From Desulfopila aestuarii DSM 18488 (GTDB lineage: Bacteria > Desulfobacterota > Desulfobulbia > Desulfobulbales > Desulfocapsaceae): a DNA stretch of 64,000 nt. Shown piece by piece: positions 45,415 through 55,022 of this stretch (position 1 is its first letter; every line of letters begins with the position of its first letter). The translations under genes were made by a program, and so were the position numbers. The stretch spans positions 105,695 to 169,694 of the forward strand of contig CAMBBS010000003.1 in the NCBI GenBank assembly GCA_945863875.1, read 5' to 3'. A model generated the notes under the pieces. The model was given only the letters and a program-made list of their open reading frames with translations. It had not been told where the DNA came from and ran no database searches.

Positions 45415-46269
45415 CTAGAAATTGCCCTTCTGCTGAATACGTGCGGAACCGAGGAGATCGCGGATCACCTGGTAATCGCTGTCATGGGCCTCGACGATGC
45501 CATTACCGATCACATCATTCCAGGGAATTTGCTGCCCTTGGCCGCTGTGTGTCAAGTCCAGTTCGAGAAGTGCCTCCTTGATGGCGGCAATAAGGTCCGG
45601 CGGCATGGTGCGCGTATTGACGATCAGGGCAAACGCCGGCAAAGGCGGAGTTTCCATCAGGACAAATAATCCCAGATGGGCATACTTTCGGGCCACCGCT
45701 GTTTTCAGCCCTCCCGCGGCAAATTCTCCGCGAATGACCGACAGGGCAACCTCGTCGTGCGTTCCGACATATCGATAATTGTTATCTTCCAAAGAGTTAT
45801 TGCTGTTTCGCAGCAGGCCGTTCGTCGACAGATACCCGCAGGTAGAGAGCGGTTGGGTCAGGGCAATTTTCTGATACCTGCCATGCCGCACATCAAAGTC
45901 ATTGCCGGGAAACGTCACCAAAGCACAGGTATAGGTAACGGCATTGGAAGATTCTTTGAAAAACACCAAAGGTTCCGCCTCGGCATAGGCAGCGCGTAAC
46001 TCCACATACGGCAGCGGCCCAAGATAGGCGATATCTACCTTCGATTTCCGAAAATTCTCCAGCAGCTCGGCATAATCATCCGCATAGACATACTCGATAT
46101 CGATCTGCAGACGCTGAGCAAGGAATTCAGTCAGGGGACGAAACCGGCTCAGCACGGTTTCCTTATTTTCCATTGGCAACGGGGCAAAACGAACCGTCGC
46201 CGCAAAGACGGAGGGGACTCTCCCCAGCAATGTTGAAGCGACGAGCAGCACAACAAATAATAACCTCAT
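45415..46269 (-). CDS. PhnD-like periplasmic substrate-binding protein
   Basis: The protein has 284 residues. A signal peptide (MRLLFVVLLVASTLLGRVPS) is followed by a phosphate/phosphite/phosphonate-type binding fold: RFAPLPMENKETVLSRFRPL, KSKVDIAYLGPLPYVELRAA and GEFAAGGLKTAVARKY. No ABC permease or ATPase gene is near. It lies directly before the kinase gene with no gap, so it is more likely a ligand-sensing partner than a transporter part. The frame is open to 46419; an ATG at 46335 is an alternative start. Confidence 0.85.
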   Translation of the reverse strand: MRLLFVVLLVASTLLGRVPSVFAATVRFAPLPMENKETVLSRFRPLTEFLAQRLQIDIEYVYADDYAELLENFRKSKVDIAYLGPLPYVELRAAYAEAEPLVFFKESSNAVTYTCALVTFPGNDFDVRHGRYQKIALTQPLSTCGYLSTNGLLRNSNNSLEDNNYRYVGTHDEVALSVIRGEFAAGGLKTAVARKYAHLGLFVLMETPPLPAFALIVNTRTMPPDLIAAIKEALLELDLTHSGQGQQIPWNDVIGNGIVEAHDSDYQVIRDLLGSARIQQKGNF

Positions 46270-46592
46270 GATCTTGGCACCCCGTTGCAAATAAAGGCGC
46301 GCCCGGTAAACAGCACGCTTTTGATAGCTCTTCATGCACACTCTGAGGGATTTTAGCAAAAAGCAAAAGGGAAAGCAAACCGGCTGAAAAAGTATCGGCC
46401 GTGCAGGAAGGAGCAGCACGGCGTCGTCAACAGCAGAAGAGGAAGGATTGTTTTTTCATTGTCATAGCTAAAAATTACGTGATATGCTTTTCTTTGTGGT
46501 GAAGAGTTGCAAATGACGCGGCGTTACACTCGCTAAAAAAGCTACCTACCCGATTGAACTCGACAGCAGAGCGAGACATCATGTGAACGAGA

Positions 46593-47801
46593 ATGGACTT
46601 ATTTATTGCCCGGCAACCGATCTTTACAGCTTACAAAAAGCTGTACGCCTATGAACTCCTCTACCGTGGGACGAAGACATCATCGCTTCACAACACCAGC
46701 GGCAACAGGGCCACGACCAGTGTGCTGTCCAGTGCCTTCCTGACCGAAGGCATCGATAAAATCAGCGGCTTTAAACCCTGTTTTATCAACTTCACCCACG
46801 AGCTGCTGTTACAGAATCTTCCCGCTGCTTTTCCCAAAAATCAAATAGTCGTGGAAATACTCGAAGATGTCCTGCCTACCCCGGATATTATCACCATCTG
46901 CAAAAAGTTGCGCGTCGATGGCTATACCATTGCCCTTGATGATTTTGTCTATAATGCCGACCTGGAACCCCTCATCGAGATTGCGGATATTATCAAATTT
47001 GATTTCCTGTTAACCCCGGTCGGCACCCTGCACAAAACCCTGCATCTGCTTTCCCGGCACAAGCTGAAATTTCTCGCCGAAAAAGTTGAAAGCTATGAAG
47101 AATTCGTTCAGGCGAGTAAACTTGGCTTCTCTTATTTCCAGGGGTATTTTTTTTGTAAACCGGAAAGAATTCGCATCCAAGAGATCGATTCATCAAAAAT
47201 CAACCTGGTCAATCTCCTCGCCGAAGTGAACAAAAAAACCACCACGCGGAAAAAGATCGAATCGATCATTGAAAGAGATGTGGCGCTGGCCTATAAACTC
47301 CTGCGCTACATCAATTCGTCCTATTTTTATCGTCTGAAATCGATAGATTCAATTGCCCACGCCATAACCTACCTGGGCGCAAACGAACTGCGCCGATTCA
47401 TCATCCTGGTCTTGATCTCCGAACTCGCCTCGGACAAACCGGGCGAGCTCGTGCGGCTGGCGGTGGTCAGGGCAAAAATGGCCGAGCTGCTCGCCCTGGA
47501 AACCGGCTGGAAAGATAAAGCCGACGAAATTTTTCTCCTGGGTCTTTTTTCTCTGCTGCATGCCCTGCTCGACACCACGATAGACTATATATGTGAACAG
47601 CTCTCGCTCAGTGAGCCACTGCAAAGTGCCCTTGTCAATCAGCTCGGCCCCTACGCCCCCTTTCTTGATGCGGTTATCAGTTACGAAAAAAGGGACAAAC
47701 CCGCCTGCCTTGCCGCAGTACAAAAAATAAACGTTGCCGCCGGCAAACTCTACCCTCTCTATATGGAAGCGCTCGCATTTACCCGAGCTGTACTGTACTG
47801 A
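46593..47801 (+). CDS. EAL-HDOD (YuxH-type) signalling protein
   Basis: The protein has 402 residues. The N-terminal EAL-like domain (MDLFIARQPIFTAYKKLYAY, ALDDFVYN, YFQGYFFCKP) has ILEDV where active enzymes have EAL, so cyclic di-GMP hydrolysis is unlikely. The C-terminal HDOD domain spans about 205-390 (NLVNLLAEVNKKTTTRKKIE and LLRYINSSYFYRL). HDOD proteins take part in signalling and chemotaxis or motility control. An HD-GYP regulator gene follows 33 bases later. Confidence 0.9.
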   Translation: MDLFIARQPIFTAYKKLYAYELLYRGTKTSSLHNTSGNRATTSVLSSAFLTEGIDKISGFKPCFINFTHELLLQNLPAAFPKNQIVVEILEDVLPTPDIITICKKLRVDGYTIALDDFVYNADLEPLIEIADIIKFDFLLTPVGTLHKTLHLLSRHKLKFLAEKVESYEEFVQASKLGFSYFQGYFFCKPERIRIQEIDSSKINLVNLLAEVNKKTTTRKKIESIIERDVALAYKLLRYINSSYFYRLKSIDSIAHAITYLGANELRRFIILVLISELASDKPGELVRLAVVRAKMAELLALETGWKDKADEIFLLGLFSLLHALLDTTIDYICEQLSLSEPLQSALVNQLGPYAPFLDAVISYEKRDKPACLAAVQKINVAAGKLYPLYMEALAFTRAVLY

Positions 47802-47834
47802 AAACCAGAAATAAACGCTTCATGGAGCGAACAA

Positions 47835-48869
47835 ATGATTGATTCTCTTTCTATAAAACCAACGATTCTGGTCATTGAAGACGAGATGACCCAGCGAAAT
47901 CTGCTGAAGAAAAAAATCGAGAAGCTGGGCTACCACGTTCTTACCGCGGAAAATGGCGGTGACGGTATCGCCACATGGTCAAAGGACATGATGGCCATCA
48001 GGATCGTTATCACCGATCTGCTGATGCCTCATACCGACGGCTTTCAAGTAATCAAAGAGATCCGGGCGCAAGAGAAGCTCCGCACCTATATCATGGCCCT
48101 GACGACCAGGGATGACAAGGAGGCACTGATAAAGGCCTTAAGCACCGGTGCCGACGACTTTGTCGCCAAGCCCATTGTCAGCGAGGAACTGACCCTGCGC
48201 CTACGGGGAGCGCGGCGACTGCTTCGCCTGCAGGACCACCATTGTCTGGTGAGTGGCCTTGCCGAACTGGCGGCGGAGCGGGGCGGCGAAAGCAGCGCAC
48301 ACCTGCAGCGGACAAAACAGTATTGCGCAGTTTTGGCCGCGGATCTCATGAAAGAGAGAGAGGATCAGGAAATAACCGAACAACTGGTTGAAGATATTGC
48401 TACCATGAGTGTCCTCCACGATATCGGCAAGAACGGTATTCCCGATGCGCTGCTGATGAAACGAGGGAGATATACGCCGAAAGAGTATGAAATCGTCAAG
48501 GAACACACGGTGATCGGCGGAAAGATTCTCATGGATCTGTACCAGCAGACCGGATCCCACTATCTACTGCTGGGCCATGAGATTGCCCTATCGCACCATG
48601 AGAAATGGGACGGCTCCGGCTACCCGCATGGCTTAAAAGGGCTGGCGATTCCACTGGCGGCGAGGATAATGTGTTTTGTCGATGTCTTCGACAACCTTCT
48701 TTCAAGAAAACCGTACAAGGATGCCATGCCGATCAGTTTTGTCGAAAAATATGTCCATGAGGAAATGGGGGTAAGTTTTGATCCCGATATCGTCGCCTGC
48801 TATGGGAGAAACAAACCCCGTTTTCTCGAAATTCAGCGTGCCCTGCCGGAGAGAGAGGAGAGGTGGTGA
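47835..48869 (+). CDS. response regulator with HD-GYP domain
   Basis: The protein has 344 residues. The receiver has ILVIEDEMTQRNLLKKKIEK and phosphoacceptor in IVITDLLMPHTDGFQ. The HD-GYP domain has SVLHDIGKNGIPDALLMKRG and HHEKWDGSGYPHGLKG. All metal-binding motifs are visible, so it probably hydrolyses cyclic di-GMP. It is likely co-transcribed with the EAL-HDOD gene and converges on the tetR gene 18 bases away. Confidence 0.93.
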   Translation: MIDSLSIKPTILVIEDEMTQRNLLKKKIEKLGYHVLTAENGGDGIATWSKDMMAIRIVITDLLMPHTDGFQVIKEIRAQEKLRTYIMALTTRDDKEALIKALSTGADDFVAKPIVSEELTLRLRGARRLLRLQDHHCLVSGLAELAAERGGESSAHLQRTKQYCAVLAADLMKEREDQEITEQLVEDIATMSVLHDIGKNGIPDALLMKRGRYTPKEYEIVKEHTVIGGKILMDLYQQTGSHYLLLGHEIALSHHEKWDGSGYPHGLKGLAIPLAARIMCFVDVFDNLLSRKPYKDAMPISFVEKYVHEEMGVSFDPDIVACYGRNKPRFLEIQRALPEREERW

Positions 48870-48887
48870 AGATTTTTTCCTGCTGCG

Positions 48888-49514
48888 TCAGCGAATGAAC
48901 CCGGAACGCAGCATCTGCATCAGGCCGTCAAGAATAGCCGGAATCTCCTGCTGGACATCTAAAATATCCGGAAACATAATCCAGTTGGCGACCAAACCAT
49001 CGATAAAGGCAATGGTGGCGATGCTGCCCATGCGCACATCGAGGTTCTCCGGCAGCTGCCCCTGGGTGATGGCGTTACGAAGAATCTGTTCAATCTTGCG
49101 CTGCCCCTCAAGATGACAATTAACCCGGTGCAGATGCAGCGTACCGGTATCCTCCACCGCTTCACACTTGTTGATCAGAATCCGGCACAGCTTCAGAAGT
49201 CGTGGATCCTCTTTCAGGTTTCTAAAGAAATCGACATAGGTTTGTTTCAATTTACCTAAGGGATCGGCTTCGCCCGGATCTTCACTTGCACGGACAATAG
49301 GCTGAAAGGGCAGGAGAAGCTGTTCCCACAGGGCACTGAGCAGATCCTCTTTATTGGTGAAATGCCAGTAAATGGCGCCTCTGGTCACGCCGGCCGCCTT
49401 GGCTATGTTCGCCAGCGTGGTGGCGGAAACACCGCGGGTGGAAAAGACCTCCACCGCCGCATCCAAAAGTGCTTCCCGCGTTTTCAAGGCCTCTTCTTTT
49501 GTTTTTCGTGCCAT
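48888..49514 (-). CDS. TetR/AcrR-family repressor of the efflux operon
   Basis: The protein has 208 residues. The N-terminal helix-turn-helix is TLANIAKAAGVTRGAIYWHF, the AcrR/TtgR-type recognition region, and the C-terminal ligand pocket resembles TetR_C of the AcrR kind. It lies 54 bases downstream of acrB in the same direction, so it is probably the last operon gene and controls its own synthesis through the operator at 54037-54056. Confidence 0.9.
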   Translation of the reverse strand: MARKTKEEALKTREALLDAAVEVFSTRGVSATTLANIAKAAGVTRGAIYWHFTNKEDLLSALWEQLLLPFQPIVRASEDPGEADPLGKLKQTYVDFFRNLKEDPRLLKLCRILINKCEAVEDTGTLHLHRVNCHLEGQRKIEQILRNAITQGQLPENLDVRMGSIATIAFIDGLVANWIMFPDILDVQQEIPAILDGLMQMLRSGFIR

Positions 49515-49568
49515 TCTGCTTCCTTAGGGCCCGTCCTTAAATGAGATAATCGCTGAATGTTGGCAACA

Positions 49569-52500
49569 TCACCACTCCTGAACCGAGGCGGCAACGGTGT
49601 CTTTGACCTGACCTTTCGTAAACACTCGCAAAACCACGACAAAAAAGAGCGGGATGAAAAAGATCGCCAGGATTGTTGCCGACAACATACCGCCAAACAC
49701 CCCCGTCCCGATGGCATGCCTGCTGTTGGCCCCCGCGCCGGTGCTGATCACCAGGGGGAAAACGCCAAGCATAAAGGCCAGGGATGTCATCAGGATTGGA
49801 CGAAGTCGCATCCGGCAGGCCTCGACGGTTGCCGCGATGAGATCCATGCCCTGGTCATGGAGCGATTTGGCGAACTCAACTATCAGGATGGCATTTTTCG
49901 CCGACAGACCTATGGTGGTCAGCAGCCCCACCTGAAAATAGACGTCATTTTCCATGCCCCGCAGGTAGGCCGCCGCCAGGGCGCCAAGGACGCCGAGCGG
50001 CACGGCCAGCATAACCGAAAACGGCACGGACCAGCTCTCGTACAGGGCGGCAAGGCAGAGAAAGACCACCAGAATGGAGATGGCATAGAGCGCCGGGGCC
50101 TGGGAGCCCGACTGCTGTTCCTGGTAGGATGTTCCGGTCCATTCGTAGCCGATGCCGCTGGGCAGCTGTGCCACCAGCCTGCCGATCGTCGCCATGGCAT
50201 CACCACTGGACTTGCCGGGTGCGGCCTCGCCCATAATCTCGACCGCCGGGTTGCCGTTAAAGCGTTCCAGCCGGGGCGAACCATAACTCCAGTGACCGCT
50301 GGTAAAGGTGGAAAACGGCACCATCTGGTCACCACCGTTACGCACATACCACAGCTTGATGTCTTCCGGCTGCATGCGGTACGGCGCATCGGCCTGGAGA
50401 TACACTTTTTTTATCCGGCCATTATGCACGAAATCATTGACATAGTTGGATCCCCAGGCGGTGGACAGGGTGCTATTGATTGCATTGACCGTCACACCAA
50501 GAGCCATAGCCTTCTCATAGTCGATATCGACATTGTACTGCGGCGTATCTTCCATGCCGTTCGGCCGGACACGGGTGAGATCGGGGTGCTGGGCCGCCAG
50601 GCCAAGGAGCTGATTTCTCGCCTCGATCAGTTTTTCATGCCCCAGCCCGGCCCGGTCCTGCAGATAAAAATCAAAGCCGGTCGAGGTGCCGAGGGCCGGA
50701 ATGGAGGGCAGGTTGAAGGCGTATATCTGCGCCTCTTTCATCTTCGGGAAAAAGCCCATCGCCCGGCCGAGTATGGCGTTAACCGATTGGTCTTGGCCCT
50801 TGCGCTCACTCCAGTCTTTCAGCTGGGCAAAGACCAGACCCATATTCTGGCCGGTACCGGCAAAGCTGAAGCCGGCCACGGTAAAGGCCGAGACAATGTT
50901 GTCACTTTCTTCCGTCAGATAGTAATGCCGCACCTTGTCAAGCACATCCTGCGTCCGCTGCTGCGTAGCGCCGGTGGGGAGCTGCACCATGGTCAGAAAC
51001 ACCCCCTGATCCTCATCGGGCAGAAAGGATGTCGGCAGCCGTGTGAAGAGAAAAACCATCCCGCCGATGAGCAGGATATAGATCAAACCGAACCTGCCGG
51101 CGCGCTGCAGAATATAGCCAACGCTGCTGCTGTAACGCTCGGTATTTCGCGTGAACATACGGTTAAACCAGCCGAAGAAACCTCGCTTTTCGCCATGGTC
51201 TCCAGGCTTTACCGGTTTCAACATGGTCGCACAGAGGGCCGGAGTGAGAACTAAGGCCACAAAAACCGAAAGGGTCATGGCCGAAACAATGGTCAACGAG
51301 AACTGACGATAGATAGCCCCGGTGGATCCACCAAAAAAGGCCATGGGCACAAAGACGGCGGAAAGGACCAGGGCGATACCAATAAGAGCGCTGGTGATCT
51401 GATCCATCGATTTCCGGGTCGCCTCCAGTGGCGAAAGCCCTTCCGTCACCATGATCCGCTCGACGTTTTCAACGACGACAATGGCGTCATCGACGAGCAG
51501 ACCAATGGCCAGCACCAGGCCGAACATGGTCAGGGTATTGATCGAGAAGCCGAAGGCGGCCATGACCCCAAAGGTACCGAGCAGGACGACCGGCACGGCT
51601 ATGGTCGGAATAAGCGTTGCCCTGAAATTCTGCAGAAAGAGAAACATCACCAGAAAGACCAGGAGAATGGCCTCAACCAGGGTCTTCGCCACCTCGGCAA
51701 TCGATATTTTGATAAAGGTTGTCGTATCATAGGGGTACACCACTTCAATTCCAGCAGGAAAGTATGGCTGCAAAGTGGTGAGCTTGGCACGGACCGCCTC
51801 GGCGGTATCCAGGGCATTGGCGCCGGTGGCGAGCATTATTGCCATACCAGCCGCCGGTTGTCCATTGAACGTCGTGATTGCATCGTAACTTTCCCCGCCG
51901 ATCTCCACCCGGGCAACATCCTTTAAACGGATCTGCGACCCATCGGCGTTTACCTTGAGCAGAATTTCGGCAAATTGCTCGGGGGAACTCATCTTTGTCT
52001 GCGCTATCATGCCGGCACTTACCTGCTGGCCGGCAACAGCTGGCGTGCCGCCCAGATCGCCGACCGCCACCTGATTATTCTGGGTCGAGATGGCCGCACT
52101 GACATCACCGGGGGTCAGCTGGTAGCTGGTCAATCTGTGGGGATCGAGCCAGATGCGCATGGCGTACTGGCCGCCAAAGATCTGGATACTGCCGACTCCG
52201 GCAGTACGGCTCAAGGGATCTTTCAGGGTAGAAACCATGAAATCGGTGAGATCATTTTTATCCATACTGCCGTCGGCCGAGATAAGACCTACCACCATCA
52301 AGAAGGTCGAATTGGATTTGGCAACCTGCAATCCCTGCTGCTGCACCTGCTGCGGCAGCTGACTTGTCGCCTGCTGCAGTTTGTTCTGCACCTGTACCTG
52401 GGCGATATCCGGGTCCGCACCCGCCTGAAAGGTCAGGGTAACCGTCACCGTTCCCGCGGATGAACTCTGGGAACTCATATAGAGCAGGTGGTCGAGACCG

Positions 52501-52709
52501 TTCATGCTCTGCTCGATGATCTGCGTCACGCTGTCTTCAATGGTCTTGGCCGAAGCACCGGGATATCTTGCCGTAATAGTCACCGCCGGCGGTGCTATTT
52601 CAGGGTACTGCGAGATTGGCAGGCGAACGATGGACAAGGCCCCGGCGAGCATGATAACCAGCGCAATAACCCATGCGAAAATTGGGCGATCTATAAAAAA
52701 CCTGGCCAT
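49569..52709 (-). CDS. acrB: RND multidrug efflux permease (AcrB/MexB type)
   Basis: The 1046-residue hydrophobe/amphiphile efflux-1 pump is full length. The start [20 protein letters not shown] is typical. The proton-relay Asp pair is in [17 protein letters not shown] and the Lys in [15 protein letters not shown]. It pairs with AcrA and an outer-membrane channel. No tolC-type gene is in this window. Only 3 bases separate it from acrA. Confidence 0.95.
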   Translation of the reverse strand: MARFFIDRPIFAWVIALVIMLAGALSIVRLPISQYPEIAPPAVTITARYPGASAKTIEDSVTQIIEQSMNGLDHLLYMSSQSSSAGTVTVTLTFQAGADPDIAQVQVQNKLQQATSQLPQQVQQQGLQVAKSNSTFLMVVGLISADGSMDKNDLTDFMVSTLKDPLSRTAGVGSIQIFGGQYAMRIWLDPHRLTSYQLTPGDVSAAISTQNNQVAVGDLGGTPAVAGQQVSAGMIAQTKMSSPEQFAEILLKVNADGSQIRLKDVARVEIGGESYDAITTFNGQPAAGMAIMLATGANALDTAEAVRAKLTTLQPYFPAGIEVVYPYDTTTFIKISIAEVAKTLVEAILLVFLVMFLFLQNFRATLIPTIAVPVVLLGTFGVMAAFGFSINTLTMFGLVLAIGLLVDDAIVVVENVERIMVTEGLSPLEATRKSMDQITSALIGIALVLSAVFVPMAFFGGSTGAIYRQFSLTIVSAMTLSVFVALVLTPALCATMLKPVKPGDHGEKRGFFGWFNRMFTRNTERYSSSVGYILQRAGRFGLIYILLIGGMVFLFTRLPTSFLPDEDQGVFLTMVQLPTGATQQRTQDVLDKVRHYYLTEESDNIVSAFTVAGFSFAGTGQNMGLVFAQLKDWSERKGQDQSVNAILGRAMGFFPKMKEAQIYAFNLPSIPALGTSTGFDFYLQDRAGLGHEKLIEARNQLLGLAAQHPDLTRVRPNGMEDTPQYNVDIDYEKAMALGVTVNAINSTLSTAWGSNYVNDFVHNGRIKKVYLQADAPYRMQPEDIKLWYVRNGGDQMVPFSTFTSGHWSYGSPRLERFNGNPAVEIMGEAAPGKSSGDAMATIGRLVAQLPSGIGYEWTGTSYQEQQSGSQAPALYAISILVVFLCLAALYESWSVPFSVMLAVPLGVLGALAAAYLRGMENDVYFQVGLLTTIGLSAKNAILIVEFAKSLHDQGMDLIAATVEACRMRLRPILMTSLAFMLGVFPLVISTGAGANSRHAIGTGVFGGMLSATILAIFFIPLFFVVVLRVFTKGQVKDTVAASVQEW

Positions 52710-52712
52710 GAT

Positions 52713-53921
52713 TTACTCCGCCTTGATAACAGAAGTTAAGGATTTATTTGCCTGCAGCGCAAGCTCTCCAGGCAACAAGCCCTGCGGCGGCATCCCCTTC
52801 ACCACGGTTCCGGGTTTAATTTTTTGAAAACCGGCGGTAATCAGTTGCTCGCCGGCCACCAGGCCTTTATCCACCAGAACCTTATTGCCGATGTTCCGTC
52901 CGCTTGAAATGATGCGGCTTTCCACGGTCGACTGATCATTTACCAGCATGACAACCGCCTCTCCCTTGCTATTTCGGCTGATACTTTCGGCGGGAACAAG
53001 AATCGCATTCAGCCGCACCCCAGCGGCGATTCGGGCCCGGACAAACATTCCCGGCAGCAGCGCCTCATCGGGATTATCGACCAAAGCACGCAGGGTCACC
53101 GTTCCGGTCGATGGATCGACCGTCACATCGGAAAATTCCAAGGAGCCGACCTGTTCATAGGCCGAGCCATCCTCGAGAAGAATGGTCACCTCGGAGTTGC
53201 GTTTTTCCCCGCCCTGAATCACACCGGCGGCGACGTTCTTTTTCAGCCTGAACAATTCGCTGCTTGACTGCGTGACATCGACGTACAGCGGATCAAGCTG
53301 TTGAATAATGGCCAGCGGCGTGCCCTGCTGCGCGGTAACCAGGGCCCCTTCGGTTATCATCGATGTGCCGATTCGACCGCCGATCGGCGCCGTCACCCGT
53401 GTGTATTCGAGATCGATACGGGCGCTGTCCAGGGCCGCTTCGGCCAAAGCCACATCGGCCACGGCCTGCTGCCAGATCGCCTCGATCTCGAGCTGATCCA
53501 GTTCACTTATCGCCTTCGTCCGGACAAGCTTCCGGTATCTTTCCGCTTTCAATTTCGCCAGATGTTCGGCGGCTTTGGCCTTGGCCAGAGTTGCCCTGGC
53601 GCTGTCCAGCCTCGCCTGATAGGAGGCGGCATCTATCCGATAAAGAATTTCTCCGGCCCTGACCTCACTGCCCTCGGTAAAGAGCCGCTTGGTAATGATG
53701 CCGTTCACCTGGGGACGAACCTCCGCCACCCGGTACGCCGCTGTTCGACCGGGTAATTCGACTTCGAGAGGAACCGATTCCGCCTTGAGGGTGATCATGG
53801 CAACCTCAACCGGAACTTTTTTCGTTGAGACTTCCTGCGCCTGTTCCGTACAACCGGCCAACAGGGATCCGGCCAACAGGGCCGTCAAAAAAACGCATGG
53901 TCTAAACTTTATTTTCAACAT
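52713..53921 (-). CDS. acrA: RND efflux membrane fusion protein (AcrA/MexA type), lipoprotein
   Basis: The protein has 402 residues. A lipobox (LLAGC, about residue 23) anchors it in the inner membrane facing the periplasm. The barrel-sandwich parts (RPQVNGIITKRLFTEGSEVR and TRVTAPIGGRIGTSMITEGA) enclose an alpha-hairpin (about 95-165). It links AcrB to the outer-membrane channel. Confidence 0.94.
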   Translation of the reverse strand: MLKIKFRPCVFLTALLAGSLLAGCTEQAQEVSTKKVPVEVAMITLKAESVPLEVELPGRTAAYRVAEVRPQVNGIITKRLFTEGSEVRAGEILYRIDAASYQARLDSARATLAKAKAAEHLAKLKAERYRKLVRTKAISELDQLEIEAIWQQAVADVALAEAALDSARIDLEYTRVTAPIGGRIGTSMITEGALVTAQQGTPLAIIQQLDPLYVDVTQSSSELFRLKKNVAAGVIQGGEKRNSEVTILLEDGSAYEQVGSLEFSDVTVDPSTGTVTLRALVDNPDEALLPGMFVRARIAAGVRLNAILVPAESISRNSKGEAVVMLVNDQSTVESRIISSGRNIGNKVLVDKGLVAGEQLITAGFQKIKPGTVVKGMPPQGLLPGELALQANKSLTSVIKAE

Positions 53922-54028
53922 ACTGACACCATATATAATTTAATTTATGTGCTGCAGGGAGGAAGCTTTATTCTCTCGCCGAGAGACCAGGCAATATTTC
54001 CCGCCGTCTCTCCTGCCACAAACCGCTC

Positions 54029-54057
54029 ATTATATATACATACACGAATGTATGCAA
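54029..54057 (-). promoter_or_regulatory. acrA promoter with overlapping TetR-type operator
   Basis: On the minus strand TTGCAT (54052-54057) and TATAAT (54029-54034) are spaced by 17 bases. The spacer contains the inverted repeat CATACACGAATGTATG (54039-54054), close to the known AcrR operator pattern TACATAC..GTATGTA. A repressor bound here would block the polymerase. The region 53922-54187 carries no other gene I trust. Confidence 0.75.
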
Positions 54058-54187
54058 GTTTTTAATATGGATAAAAACTGCTTTTTCTCTCTAAACATGA
54101 TAGAAAAAGAGAACCATAAACAATATGGTCCAAACGAAATAATGCAGCAGGCAGCGCAAAAATCTACATAAACGGAGGTGTCGTGTA

Positions 54188-54964
54188 ATGTTTGAAACAG
54201 TTCTCGTTGAGGTTACAGCAAAACATGTCGGGATCATAACCCTGAATCGCCCGGAACAGTTAAACACGTTTACCAGTCAGATGGCGGGGGAACTCCATGC
54301 CGCACTCCTGGCCATGGAGGCAGACGGCAAGGTTCGCGTTATCTTGCTGAAAAGTTCCGGACGGGCATTCTGTGCCGGGATCGATGTCAACGAACTTACC
54401 GGTAAATCGGCAATCCAATACCGAGAATGGATCGAATGGATGGAAAATCCTCTGGTGACCATTTCCACCATGAAAAAACCGGTCATTGCCCAGCTGCAGG
54501 GTGTGGCCACGGCAAATGGCATGGGACTTGCCGCGGCGGCTGATCTGGTGATTGCCTCGGAACGGGTGAAAATGGGCCTTACGGCCATCAATGTCGGTCT
54601 CAATTGTGTCGGACCGATCCTGCCGGTTGCCCGCTGTGTCGGACGCAAGAAAGCCCTGGAACTCCTGCTCTACGGCAACCTGCTCAAGGCCGAGGAAGCC
54701 CTCGAACTCGGCCTCATCAATAGAGTCGTCGCCCATGAAGAACTTGACGAAGCAGCCCTCAGCTGGGCGGAAGACCTGGCCAAAAGAAGCCCTCTGGCCG
54801 TGCAGATCGCCAAAAGCGCCTTCTATCAATCCGAAGACATGGATTATCAGAAACAGTTCCAGTTTATGAACGAGGCCTTTGCCAGGCTGTGTACCACCGA
54901 TGATGCCAAGGAAGGGGTGGCCGCCTTTTTAGGCAAAAGAAACCCTCAATGGAAACTGCAATAG
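54188..54964 (+). CDS. enoyl-CoA hydratase/isomerase (crotonase) family protein
   Basis: The protein has 258 residues with the crotonase fold: LNRPEQLNTFTSQMAGEL, the oxyanion-hole segment RAFCAGIDVNEL, and a second one in ANGMGLAAAADLVIASE. The Glu residues used by true enoyl-CoA hydratases are not at their usual places (MGLAAA and LNCVGP instead), so another acyl-CoA reaction is likely. The pattern resembles ECHDC3-like members. GGAGG precedes the ATG. It is divergent from acrA. Confidence 0.85.
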   Translation: MFETVLVEVTAKHVGIITLNRPEQLNTFTSQMAGELHAALLAMEADGKVRVILLKSSGRAFCAGIDVNELTGKSAIQYREWIEWMENPLVTISTMKKPVIAQLQGVATANGMGLAAAADLVIASERVKMGLTAINVGLNCVGPILPVARCVGRKKALELLLYGNLLKAEEALELGLINRVVAHEELDEAALSWAEDLAKRSPLAVQIAKSAFYQSEDMDYQKQFQFMNEAFARLCTTDDAKEGVAAFLGKRNPQWKLQ

Positions 54965-54974
54965 GCTACTATTG

Positions 54975-55011
54975 CTCCTCCAGTCGCATGACAAGCAGTG
55001 GACTGGGGGAG
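54975..55011. terminator. hairpin between convergent genes
   Basis: CTCCTCCAGTC (54975-54985) pairs with GACTGGGGGAG (55001-55011), 11 pairs including one G-U. It lies between the crotonase stop (54964) and the exchanger stop (55023). The downstream T tract is weak (CTTCCTTTTATT). Confidence 0.5.
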
Positions 55012-55022
55012 TGCACTTCCTT

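Noticed and set aside
49557..51254. 565-codon plus-strand open frame over acrB
   Set aside because: It is the mirror of the acrB frame and its translation is rich in His, Gly and Arg without domains.
53947..54171. 74-codon plus-strand frame upstream of the crotonase gene
   Set aside because: It covers the acrA promoter and operator and its translation looks random.
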